Positions 24,895 to 34,350 of a stretch of DNA of 64,000 nt are shown in pieces. The stretch's first letter is position 1. The number at the start of each line of letters is the position of its first letter. The notes under the pieces are model-generated. The model did no database searches. It was given only the letters and a program-made list of their open reading frames with translations, and was not told where the DNA came from. Made by a program: the position numbers and the translations under genes. Source of the stretch: Cordia subcordata (taxonomy: Eukaryota > Streptophyta > Magnoliopsida > Boraginales > Cordiaceae); the NCBI GenBank assembly GCA_028554755.1, contig JAPTOF010000005.1:8317501-8381500 (forward strand), in the 5' to 3' direction.

Positions 24895-25598
24895 GGCTCG
24901 TTTGAATTGACTTTTTTGAAAAGCGATTTTTTTAACAAATTTTAAAAAATAATTTTTTTTAAGAAATTAAAAATTTTGGTTTCTAAAAAATACTGTAGTT
25001 GAGCTTTTTTTTAGTGTTTCAGCTTTTTTGAAAATCAAATCAAATAGTTATTACAAATTTAATGTAATTTTTTTTTTTTAAAAAGTACTTTTTCCTAAAA
25101 AAAAAAAAACTAATCCAAATAGACCCTGTTGGGTTATGGCTCAAGTGCTAAGGTGAAGTCCATATTGAAATTAGGAAAGAGTGTTAATGAGAGTCAAAAA
25201 TCTAGTTATGTTAAGTGTCTTAGTTATAGTAGGATTGATAGATTAAGAAATCCTTTGTTTTGGAGGATAAGGAAATCTCTTCAATAAATAGGACTCTTGT
25301 ATTAGTTGGAAGATGTGTGTGTCTTGCAATAGTTCTAAGTGGAGAGAGAGCTATTGCAAGAGCACCGCAAGAGAGGGTTTAAACTTTTCTATCCGTCCAA
25401 ATAGTCCTACTGAGTTTGTACTCTTTTCTTCTTTTCTTTCTAGTGGAGGTTTTTCTTTTTTTTCTTTCTAGTGGAGGTTTCCGTTGATGTAGGCAGAAGG
25501 GCGAACCACGTTTAATTGTGCGTATTCTTTTCTCGTTACTTGTACTTTGATTCTGTTGCGTGGGTGTGTGTTATGCGTCTTAATTTCCTTACAGACCC
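24895..25598. mobile_element. MITE, family A, inserted in the LINE and split by a solo LTR
   Basis: The MITE occupies 24895-25126 (232 bp). It starts GGCTCGTTTGAATTGACTTT, and its right end reverse-complements to GGGTCTATTTGGATTAG. TATA flanks both sides (24891-24894 and 25599-25602), so the target was a TA-rich site in the LINE and a TAT/TATA duplication is likely. A solo LTR entered its last five bases (GACCC), which were duplicated (25594-25598). Confidence 0.85.
25127..25593 (+). repeat. Solo LTR, 467 bp
   Basis: It begins TGTTGGGTTATGGC and ends TTTCCTTACA. It is flanked by a perfect 5-bp target duplication GACCC (25122-25126 and 25594-25598). The single LTR with an intact duplication indicates intra-element LTR recombination. 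TATA-like AATAAATAGG lies at about 25284-25293, giving plus-strand orientation. The family is copia-like by its termini but otherwise unassigned. Confidence 0.9.
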
Positions 25599-25930
25599 TA
25601 TAACTCTTTACAGGGGAATTGGGCCCGTGTGATTATGGGTAAGAACAAGAGTATTTGGAATTATGGGATACCAAAGGATGCTTCTTCCAATTGGACGAAA
25701 ACGCCAGCTTTAGAGAAATCATCTGCAACCATATCAGGTATGTTGTCGGTAACGGAAGGAATATTTTCCTCTAGTAGGACAATTGGCACCCAAATGGCCA
25801 CCTTAAAATTTTCCGTAACAAGGAGATGATTGTCGCTTCAAGATTGGTATCTATAGCAGGGTCGATTAAATATTCGTAATGGTCACTGGCATTGGCCAAA
25901 GAAGCTTGCATTCTTGAATATACAAATTTG

Positions 25931-26538
25931 ATTGGTTCAAATATAACCTAATTCTTGAGAGAATGAATCACTTGAAACGATTGACTTATTAATGTCTGAA
26001 GGACTAAAAATGATAAATTTTTTATATTAATAAAACTATTAATCTGGCTTAATGGGTGCCATAATGTTACAAATTAAAGATCGATTAATTATATGCCCAA
26101 ATTGGTGAACGATAAACCTCCTTTGATTAATGATTCCTTGGTTGTTGAACTTACATTTAATGTTCTGCAATTGAAGGAAAACTAAAGCAAGAGAAAACGT
26201 CATGATTTGGGGAAAGGAAACATTTATGAATCAGGACGAAATCTCTGAATCTGAATTTTCAGTTTCAAATTTATTTGGGTATATTCTACATGGGAAATTT
26301 AACCTCCAGTTGATGCTATCAGTTTCTGTTACTGCATCTAAGCCAGATGAGAAAGTTAAAATTTGTATTCTCAATCTTCTTTCATGGAAACTAAAAATTC
26401 TAATTAGATCAAGAATTCATTGATGAGAAGAAGAAAGCCGAGGCTCAACGATTAATCTTCTTCTCCAGCTTCGACGTCTGTGTAACAGAAGCACAGAGCT
26501 CATTGTGTGTCATTGGTTCTAAGGATGGAAACATTTAG
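25931..26538. other. Intergenic, no gene seen
   Basis: AT-rich unique-looking sequence. The short plus-strand frame 26202-26423 has no recognisable motif. Confidence 0.4.
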
Positions 26539-26796
26539 TACTCGTTTAAATTGACTTTTTTCTTTAAAATACTTTTTTCAAAAACAAAAAAAAAATGAAA
26601 TTAAAAAGTTTGTTTTTGAGGAGTTTAATTATATTTCTGACTTTCGCAAAAAGTTAAAATTGAGATTTTTTTTTTTTAGACTTTCACTTTTTTTTTTTCA
26701 AATTCAACCCAAATACTTACTGCAAAATTTATGTGTTTTCTTTCAAAAAAGAGAAATGTTTTTTATTAAAAAAAAAAAGTCAATCTAAACAGGGCA
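26539..26796. mobile_element. MITE, family A
   Basis: It starts CTCGTTTAAATTGACTTTTT, and its right end reverse-complements to GCCCTGTTTAGATTGACTTT. About 258 bp. Confidence 0.7.
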
Positions 26797-27432
26797 TTAC
26801 GAGAGAATCCACTTCATTTTACTGCAGTTATTAAGAACTCCAGCAGAGCTTCATTTACATAAAAAATCCTTCTAATGTTTGTCGTAAATTTAGAACCGAC
26901 AGTGTATAAGGAGTGATAACTCTGTTCAGGACACAAGTCTTGCCACTGTATTTTGGTTAATTTTGGTAGGTGTATAATTAACAATCTTACTTGTAAGTAG
27001 TCACTCAAGAGATTAATATGGTTGGCTTAGCTGTTAAAATTTTAGTTGCTGATCTGTGTAAAACTAGAGTTTTGATTAATTAGAAGTGTAATCCAACATT
27101 AGTCGTTTACTATTTGACCTTAGTTTTAGATGTTTGAGAGCAATGTGAACTTCAAAAATTCTGGAGGATTTTTTGGGCAAAGAAAGAGAAAAAAAACTTT
27201 TGCCTGATGGAACAACAAATTTGGAAAAATAAAATAAAATAGAAAAAGCTCTGATATGGATATTATGTTTATTTTTTTATTCAAGGAAGGTCAAAGGTCA
27301 ATTATGTGCAGTTAGTAAGAATTGATCTCAAGACCATTCATGCTAAAGATGAGAGATATACTATTAAAGTTCTGATATGGATCTTATTTTAAAAAGAGTG
27401 CTATTTTTTATGCCATATATCTCGTGGAAATG
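26797..27432. other. Intergenic, no gene seen
   Basis: AT-rich sequence left of the segmental duplication. It contains only short frames without domains. Confidence 0.4.
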
Positions 27433-27577
27433 AACTTAATTATTAGAAAAGACTAAAAAAGAAGAACTGAGAAGAAGAGAACCATAAACTAGCACAGTTT
27501 TGATTTTAGAGCAAAAGTTTTTTTAATTTCAAGGATCAATAAATCTAAACCATAACTTGATAAATGCATACATAATT

Positions 27578-28270
27578 TTTTTTTGAGTAAATGGCATATT
27601 ATCCCTTGTAGTCTGGTATAAATACACAATACCTCTCTAAAGTCTCAAAACTATCTGATTACCCTCTCGAACTTTTTAAACGTGTGCTCACTGCCCCCTC
27701 ACCGTCTGTTTTTGGTTAGTTTTAACGGGAATTAAATTTTATGCACATGTGTGACGTTTTCATTGCATAATATGTATAAAAACTAAATATTTTGGATCAT
27801 TTAAATTCTTACACTTTTTATAAAAACGCTTAACTCATTCACTCCTTGAAAACTCAAGGGGGTAATTTTGAGACTTCAGAGGGGTATTGCGCACTTATGC
27901 TAGACTACAGGGGGTAATATGCCATTTGCTCTATATATTATGCAATGAAAAATGCAAACACACGCGCAACACATGCGCGTAGATTCCAACTTCCGTCAAA
28001 ACTAACCAAAAACAGACGGCGGGGGGGGGGGGGTAATTTGCACACGTTTAAAAAGTTCGAGGGGGTAATCAGATAGTTTTAAAACTTCAGGGGGTATTGT
28101 GCATTTATTCCAGACTACAGGGGTAATATGCCATTTACTCTTTTTTTTTTTTTTTTGGTTTAAGATAAACACATTTTGTTAATAACACATAAATGTTTAT
28201 AAAAGAACGCCAAAACTAATCCAATAATTACAGAGTCAAAACATCAGGGACCCTAAAACTCCATTGACAA
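27578..28270 (-). mobile_element. 5'-truncated LINE tail with a nested foldback
   Basis: Flanked by a 24-bp target duplication with two changes (27554-27577 and 28271-28294, beginning AACTTGATAAA). The minus-strand insert is about 130 bp of unrecognised non-LTR sequence (28141-28270) ending in a long poly(A), seen here as T-runs. The peptide-gene-2 copy of the duplication lacks it, which shows the empty site. A foldback element sits inside the poly(A). Confidence 0.75.
27585..28140. mobile_element. Foldback MITE inserted in a LINE poly(A) tail
   Basis: The ends are perfect inverted GAGTAAATGGCATATTA / TAATATGCCATTTACTC. Arms of about 150 bp contain 'GTAGTCTGG', 'AAACTATCTGATTACCC' and their complements. 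A third partial copy of the arm lies at about 27840-27935. A 12-base G-run lies at 28021-28032. T-runs on both sides mark the LINE tail it entered. Non-coding. Confidence 0.85.
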
Positions 28271-28327
28271 AACTTGATAAACGCATGCATAATTGGACTG
28301 TTAAAGATTACGCAATCTTATTCAACA

Positions 28328-28333
28328 TTTATT
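28328..28333 (-). terminator. Poly(A) signal, peptide gene 1
   Basis: Minus-strand AATAAA about 175 bases beyond the stop codon. The same hexamer in the same context (TGAATAAGATTG nearby) is conserved in gene 2 at 30574-30579. Confidence 0.55.
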
Positions 28334-28507
28334 TCTTTAAGTAAACACACCATTAATTGCAGCAAATAAAAAAAATGAACAAAGACAGTGGGACAAATTA
28401 ACAAGTGCATGATGCTCTCAACTAAGGCAAGCATAAATTAGGGTGTGTAATGCGAAAACAAATACGAAGATTCAAGTTTAAACATTTCTCCAATCATCAT
28501 TGGACAT

Positions 28508-29011
28508 TCAAACACAATAGCAAAGCAAATTGGCGTCACAGAAGCAACTGCCTGGGCAGGTGTTGTCTAAGCATGGACCGATGGTAACGCCACCCTTATA
28601 GGGGCCATCAGCTGCTAGCGTCAGCGAGACTGCTACAATGACACAAAAGAACCATCTCAAGTTAGATAAAAATCACGATATTTAGAGTAACTTGTGTCAA
28701 AGTGAGGTTCCCCTAAAAATATTAAAACGTTACGAGAAATTTAATGATTATAAACTATCAGTATTTATTTCATTATAATTGTATTAATAATTCACAAGCG
28801 ACAATAACATTCATAATATTATAACATCATCAATTCCTAGATATGTCATATGGAAGGGATTTAGCGGCAAGGTGTCCAATACACACAAGGATCAAACTTT
28901 AAAGTGTATAAAAAATTTACTGCGAAAACTAAAGAGAGGGAGGAGAAACAAACATGACGCAGCCACTAAGAGAAAAGCAATGAATATGAACTTGAACTTG
29001 AAAGTATCCAT
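28508..29011 (-). CDS. Secreted cysteine-rich peptide gene 1, two exons
   Basis: Exon 1 is 29011-28954 and exon 2 is 28632-28508, with a 321-base GT-AG intron in phase 1; the product is 60 residues. The first 19-20 residues are a signal peptide (MDTFKFKFIFIAFLLVAAS). The mature part ends in six Cys with spacing C-x4-C-x3-C-x1-C-x5-C-x1-C; the core TCPGSCFC resembles the C-x3-C-x-C centre of squash-type knottins. The start is set by homology to gene 2 (same ATG, signal peptide and splice position). The donor is GTTTGT where gene 2 has GTAAGT, so splicing may be weaker. The function is unknown: such peptides are usually apoplastic defence or protease-inhibitor molecules, which is inference here. 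It lacks the N-terminal Cys of gene 2 and gains one at the end. Confidence 0.7.
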
Positions 29012-29070
29012 TTGTTGGTTTACAGCTACTACTTGTGCGTATTTGATCAAATTCTGTACCAAATGGCAAC

Positions 29071-29080
29071 AATTTATAGG
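29071..29080 (-). promoter_or_regulatory. TATA box of peptide gene 1
   Basis: The minus strand reads CCTATAAATT, 60-69 bases upstream of the ATG. It is conserved with gene 2 (CCTATAAAAA), and the flanking TTGCCATTTGG is identical. Confidence 0.7.
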
Positions 29081-29397
29081 CACTACTATGAAGCAATAAT
29101 GGAGGGTTTACTTTTCACAACTTGGGAATATTAAATTAGACATGTAAATTGGGAATATTCAGAAGGCTGGATGGACAAATTGTTGACAATTAAATTCTTC
29201 CTTGGGTATTAAGATGCCAAGTCTTTCTTTATCTTTTCAATTGATTAGGAGCATTGATTAGTTGGATGACCCAATTAACTTACTTTTTTGAAGTTGGCGA
29301 AGTAATATGACTTGTTTATTAGGCTACATATATAACAATAACGGTAGGTGTTTTCTAATGTTTTTCTGAGTTATTCATTAATCAGCCAATACTGAGG

Positions 29398-29498
29398 GAT
29401 TGTTTGACACAACTAGCTATTAAGATAACTAATAGCTATTAGATTTTAACTATTAGTTGATAGTTGTTATATTTTACTTGTTAGCTCATAGTTGTTAG
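29398..29498. mobile_element. Left end of family C MITE, truncated
   Basis: It matches the start of the family C elements at 31792, 44007 and 54352 ('AACTAATAGCTATTAG' and similar). It is cut by the TRIM LTR at the same position as in unit 2 and its right half is deleted. Confidence 0.6.
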
Positions 29499-29793
29499 TG
29501 TGAAAAATATATAAAATGAAAAGAAAATGTGTATAGAAAACAATAGGAGCCACCACCAATAATAGTTTTAGTAAAGAGGGATTGACAAAAGCTACATTAC
29601 GAATTCTTAATTTTTAGTAAATACAAAGGAGAGGCCTGTAACTTTTTGACCAAGACTATAAAACTAAACTATTACGGTGACTAATATACTAAGAGAACTA
29701 AAATATTAAGGAAACAAACACAATAAGGAAATAACTTGATATTGCCTAATCTATATCCACAAGATAAGGAATTAGATTAAAAACCAAATATTC
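29499..29793 (-). repeat. TRIM LTR copy, truncated, in duplication unit 1
   Basis: It begins TGTGAAAAATATATAAAAT like the LTRs at 31894 and 33211, and follows the same GTTAG target bases as the unit 2 insertion. It ends at 'AACCAAATATTCT' without the final TTCAACA, so the terminal bases, internal region and other LTR are deleted. Confidence 0.75.
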
Positions 29794-30140
29794 TAAGCAT
29801 GTATGACCAAAAAAAAGCCAAACCATACACCCTCTTAGTTGGATGACCCAATTAACCAATCTTTTTGAAGTTCAACATCCCTGTGACACAATTACATGTG
29901 ACAAGTAATGCTTCTTTATATTCTAAATAAGTTTATAGTTGACTTGTGGAAGCATTATTGCTGTGACGTACTGAGTTATACAGTATGACAATTTATATAT
30001 GGATGGATGTGTGATGCATCATATGTGAATAAATATCTAATAAATAAAATTGGATAAAAATCTAACTCTAATATTAAGTTAAGAATGACTTTGTTTTAAA
30101 CTTAATTACGTTTAGAAGAAAGTAGTTGTCCAAATTGCTA

Positions 30141-30390
30141 GTGTTATTGGCCTTTAAGGGAAGCTCTTTTATCTATTTGGACTAACATCAATTTATAAAA
30201 AAAAATTATAAGTTTAGAACGAAGATTCATATATTTAGAACAAAAACTTGTAAGACTTTTTAGAAAAATTTGTAACATCAGTGCATAAAAAAATTTGTAG
30301 GTATAAAGTAGAAATTTATCGGTTCAAAAAAATTTTTATAAGTGTATATCTTGTCGAAATAAACTTTGAAGTTTGGACAAAAGAGCACTA
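30141..30390. other. Spacer between duplication units
   Basis: About 250 bp of AT-rich sequence with no gene and no match noticed in the second unit. Confidence 0.4.
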
Positions 30391-30573
30391 TAACTTAATT
30401 ATTAGACTAAAAAAAGAATAAATGAGAAGAAGAGAATCATGAACTAGCAAAGTTTTGATTTTACAGCAAAACTATTTTTTTTGTTTAATTTCAAGGAACA
30501 ATAAAAGCTAATCCATAACTTGTTAAATGCATGCGTAAATGAATGATGAAAGATTACACAATCTTATTCAACA

Positions 30574-30579
30574 TTTATT
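30574..30579 (-). terminator. Poly(A) signal, peptide gene 2
   Basis: Minus-strand AATAAA about 205 bases beyond the stop codon, at the position equivalent to gene 1. Confidence 0.55.
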
Positions 30580-30781
30580 TCATAAAGTAAACACACCATT
30601 GATTGCAGCAAATACAAAAACAAAGACAGTGTGACAAATTAACAAGAGCATGATGCTCTCTCAACTAAGACAAGCATAAATTAGGGTAATACAGAAACAA
30701 ATGCGAAGATTCAAGTTTAACCATTTTTACAGCACTCACCAAAATACAGAAACTGCCACTTTCGTTCACAAACTGCGATCA

Positions 30782-31310
30782 TTATGGATGGACACAATAG
30801 CCATAAACACCACCGCCGCCACCACCATAGGCGTTTAGGTCACAGACGCAACCGTCTGGGCAGTCGGAGCTGTATACGCATGTATGGATGACGTAATCGT
30901 CACTGCCATCCGCGGGAGGATAGGGGCACTCAGCTGGTAGCATCTGGGAGAATGCTGTAGTCACACATAAGAAGCCATTTCAAATTAGGTGAAAACCTTG
31001 ATATTTCAGAGCAGCTTGTGTCAAAGTGAGAGTCCCCTAAAAATATTAAGAAGCTCTGAGAGATCTAATGATTATAAACTGTCAATATTTAGTTCATTAT
31101 AATTGTATTAATAGTTCACAATTGACGATAAGGTACATAATATTATGACATCATCAATTCCTAGATATGTCATATAGAAGGGATGTAGGGGCAAGGATCA
31201 AACTTTAAAGTGTATAAAAATATACTGCGAAAACTAAAGAGAGGGAGGAGAAACTTACATGATGCAGCCACTAAGAGAGAAGCAATCAATATGAACTTGA
31301 ACGTATCCAT
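30782..31310 (-). CDS. Secreted knottin-like peptide gene 2, two exons
   Basis: Exon 1 is 31310-31259 and exon 2 is 30954-30782, joined across a 304-base intron (GTAAGT donor, CTACAG acceptor, phase 1); the product is 74 residues. A signal peptide (MDTFKFILIASLLVAAS then SFSQ) precedes a mature peptide with six Cys spaced C-x15-C-x5-C-x3-C-x1-C-x15-C. The centre SSDCPDGCVC has the same 5-3-1 spacing as squash trypsin inhibitor knottins. Loops 1 and 5 are enlarged: loop 5 holds six Gly in a row and ends GYC. The usual squash P1 Lys/Arg after C-P is absent (C-P-Y-P-P), so trypsin inhibition is not implied. The acidic stretch ADGSDDY lies in loop 1. Likely secreted to the apoplast, with an unknown target. 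Confidence 0.8.
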
Positions 31311-31358
31311 TTGTTGGTTTGGAGCTATACTTTATCAAATTCTGTTCCAAATGGCAAC

Positions 31359-31368
31359 TTTTTATAGG
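31359..31368 (-). promoter_or_regulatory. TATA box of peptide gene 2
   Basis: The minus strand reads CCTATAAAAA, 49-58 bases upstream of the ATG, in the same context as gene 1. Confidence 0.7.
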
Positions 31369-31893
31369 CACCACTAGGAAGCAAAGGATGATTTACTTTT
31401 CACAATTTGGGAACAATCCTATCAAGGGAAAAATTGACCGGTGGTAGCTTTCAGGCCACACCACGCCTATTTCGGGCCTTCCAGTTCACTAGTTTAAATT
31501 AGACATTTGATTAGGAATATTTAGAAGGCTGAATGGACAAATTGTTGACATATAATTAATTTCTCCCTAAGTCTTTCTTTATCTTGTCTCAATTTTCTAC
31601 TGTCAAGCGATTAAACCATCGGTTCAACAATTAAAAAGCTAATTAGGAGCATTAATTAGTTGGATCACCCAATTAACTTATTTAAAGTTAATGAAGTAAA
31701 ATGTCTTGTTTAGTAGGCTACGTATGTATAACAATAATGGTAGGTGTTTTCTAATGTTATTTCAGTTATTCATTAATCAGGCAATACTAAGATATTGTTT
31801 GATACAGCTAGCTATTAATATAACTAATAGCTGTTTGGTTTTAGTTATTAGTTGATACTTGCTATATTTTAATTGTTAGCACATAGTTGTTAG

Positions 31894-32210
31894 TGTGAAA
31901 AATATATAAAATAGAAAAAAGGATGCGCGTTAAAGACAGTAGGAATCACCACTAACAATGGCTCTCTAGAAAAGAGAGACTAATAAATGCTACATTATGA
32001 ATTCTTATTTTTTAGTAAATACAATAGGAGAGTCTATTTAAAAGCCTATAACTTTTTGACCAAAACTATAAAACTAGATTATTAAGGTAACTAATTTACT
32101 AAGAGAACTAAAATATTAAGGAAACAAACACAATAAGGAAATAACTCGATTATTGCCAAGTCTAGATCTACAATAAAGGAATTACATTAAAAACTAAATA
32201 TTTTTCAACA
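31894..32210 (-). repeat. TRIM 3' LTR, 317 bp
   Basis: Longer than the partner LTR by about 54 bp, owing to a segment around 31960-32060 missing or shortened in the other copy. Confidence 0.8.
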
Positions 32211-33210
32211 GGCCCCCTGAAACTCAAGTGGTCAAACAAAGCGCAACTTAAGTTTGATAATTGAGTTATCTTGAAAATATCCGATGAACTAATCTCCATC
32301 TAATTGATCTGAACTAGGACTGAATTAAAATTCAAAACTGAATTAATGAAAAACCCTCGAAAAAAAGATAGAAAACTTGAAATGCTAAACTTGAAGGTGC
32401 AGCTATTATGAACTGCCAAGGATGAAAATCGAGAACTAAGAACCAAAAATGGGATTAAGCTCAAACGAACTATACAAAATCCACCAAGAATCAGCCAACA
32501 AGCAAGAATCAAGAATGTGATTGAGCTCAAACGAGCTAATTCAAGAATCTCGAGAATCAAGAACGGAATAGAGCTCAGATGAGATAAATCAGGAATTCCG
32601 AATACCAAGAACAATCGCGTACCAAGAATCAAGAGTTCACACAAGCGAAAAAGCCAAAGATGAGTCATGTAAATGAAAGCGAGTATCTCAACAAGTTCTT
32701 GCAAACGATAATGAGGATAGTAATCGAGATGAGGACAGATGTGACAAAACTAGATTGTCCATTAAATTGCTGAAAATTGAATTGTTAAAAAAATTGGAAA
32801 ACTTGAAAATGCTAAACTTGAAGGTGTAGCAATGGTGAGCTACAAACAACTAAAAGTGGGAACCAAGAACCAGAATTAGCTTAAATGTGCAATTCGAAGT
32901 CCCACCGAGAACCAAGAATTAGCCAAGAACTAAGAATCAAGAATGGGATTGAGCTTAAACAAACTAAATCAGGAATCCCGAGAATCAAGAATGAGATAAA
33001 GCGCAATTGAGTTAAATCAAGAATCCCACAACTCATTTGAGTTAAATCAGGAATCCCACAACTCATACAAGCGAAATAGCCAAAGACGGGTCATATAAAT
33101 GACAGTAAGGTGTGTCAACAAGTTCATATAAACGACAATGAGAATAGTAATTGAGATAAGGACAGATGCATGATGGATGAGACTAAACCAAGAGCCCAAC
33201 TCCAATACCA

Positions 33211-33473
33211 TGTGAAAAATATATAAAATAGAAATTAAAAAGGGGATGTGTATTGAAAAACAATAAGAGCCACCACCAATAGTTCAGGGTTTAGGGTTCA
33301 GGATTTAGAAAAGAGGCTATTTATAGGCCTTATAAGTAGACTATTAAGGTAACTAATATATTAAGGGAACTAAAATATTAAGGCAACAAACGCAATAAGG
33401 AAATAACTTGATTATTACCTAGTCTAGATCTATAATATAAGAAATTATATTAAAAACCAAACATTCTTCAACA
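33211..33473 (-). repeat. TRIM 5' LTR, 263 bp
   Basis: Partner of 31894-32210, sharing both ends and the 'AAGGAAATAACT-GATTATT' stretch. It contains an extra 'GGGTTTAGGGTTCAGG' tract. Confidence 0.8.
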
Positions 33474-34350
33474 GTTAGCAAGCTAATTGAACAAAATGTG
33501 TTTGATAAAATTTAGTGTTGGATTTTGACGAATGCAAATGACGTAAAATGATATTGATATCATGTTATTATTGTTATAATAATTATAATTATTATTACTA
33601 TTACTGGATATAAGATAATTTTTTTTATGAAAAATATCTTTTTTTGTGATAATATTAATATTAAGCATAATAAAATTAATTTTTTGATAGAACATTCATA
33701 TCAATATTATAAAAATATTTTTAGTAGCTTCCAAATTTATTTTGTCATCAAAGAAAAATAATAAATGTACTAATAAAACTTATATTGTTTATTATATTCT
33801 GATGTACATAAAATTTGAAATTAATTGTTGTGTTTTTTTTATAAATTTGAAGATAAACGATAAAAATAAAGATATCGAAAAAAGAGTACGATTGCCCAAA
33901 ACAATGGAGAAAGCGTATAATTGTCAAGAAAGATGAAATACTAAAAGTTATTTTGAAATTTTAAAATTTTTAGCATTTGAAAAAAGTCAGTTAAAATACT
34001 AAAAGCTAGTTGAGAAGTTATTTGAAACACCATTTAAGCTAATAGTAATAAAACGAAGACATAATATTATGTTTGGACATAATCAAAGCACCAGAACATA
34101 CTTGAAAATTTACTTTGTACTGTTGAAGAGCACAAGCCTATCGTTGACTTCTAGAAGCATTATTGTTGTCACGCCTCGAGTTAAACGACAAGGCAAATTA
34201 TGTATGAATAGATGTGTGATGAATTGTATGTGAATAAATATATAATGAATAAAATTCATTCAAAATTTTACTTTAATATTATGTGAAGAATAATTTTATA
34301 TATTTTAAGTTTAATTATGTTTAGGAGAAACAGACCCAAATTAAATGTTG

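Larger units (their letters stand above)
23745..25930 (+). pseudogene. L1-type LINE ORF2 remnant, interrupted
   Basis: Translated pieces in several frames follow the plant L1 ORF2 order. First 'DFRSIYCCNTLYKCLSKVF' (about 23770), then 'NILVAQDIMRGCTRRNISPG' and 'IKLDIHKAYDTINW' (about 23917-24022, RT domain). The catalytic box has degenerated to FVVD (about 24290-24300). Next come the RT C-terminal region 'KIKSRIHHWANGWLSFSAKL' (24453-24674), 'KVACIEVCEPFDEGGLRVRD' (about 24768-24830) and, after the interruption at 24895-25598, 'YVVGNGRNIF' and 'DNWHPNGHL' (about 25740-25800), the usual zinc-binding reverse-transcriptase tail. Many stops and frameshifts; no poly(A) tail or target duplication was identified. 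Confidence 0.88.
27433..30140. repeat. Segmental duplication, unit 1 (contains peptide gene 1)
   Basis: Homologous in order to 30391-34350. The shared landmarks are: left 'CTTAATTATTAGA-AAGACTAAAAAA'; the conserved 3' UTR and two-exon peptide gene; the promoter; the start of a MITE ending AGTTGTTAG; the TRIM LTR inserted at the same base; and the distal block 29925-30140 matching 34130-34340. Unit 1 has gained a LINE tail plus foldback (27578-28270). It has lost the TRIM interior, its second LTR and the MITE right half. Confidence 0.85.
31894..33473 (-). mobile_element. TRIM-like miniature LTR retrotransposon
   Basis: 1.58 kb on the minus strand. The LTRs (31894-32210 and 33211-33473) both start TGTGAAAAATATATAAAAT and end TTCAACA on the plus strand. 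They are flanked by a perfect 5-bp duplication GTTAG (31889-31893 and 33474-33478). Next to the left (3') LTR is a purine tract (minus AGTTTCAGGGGGCC). Next to the right (5') LTR is a primer-site-like TGGTATTGGAGT (minus), close to the tRNA-Met site TGGTATCAGAGC. The 1 kb interior has no gag or pol; it is a direct duplication of about 430 bp (about 32360-32790 and 32795-33180) made of GAATCAAGAA-type short repeats. It would depend on another element's enzymes. Confidence 0.85.
31792..34050. mobile_element. Family C MITE split by a TRIM insertion
   Basis: The left part (31792-31893) and right part (33479-about 34050) line up with the continuous copies at 44007-44752 and 54352-55140. After the TRIM the sequence resumes with 'AATTGAACAAAATGTGTTTGATAAAAT', then 'GATATTGATATCATGTTATTATTG', as in those copies. 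It is a non-autonomous element with an AT-rich core and no transposase. The right boundary is approximate. Confidence 0.65.
30391..34350. repeat. Segmental duplication, unit 2 (contains peptide gene 2)
   Basis: Partner of 27433-30140, in the same orientation. It keeps the complete TRIM insertion and both halves of the family C MITE, and lacks the LINE tail and foldback found in unit 1. Confidence 0.85.
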
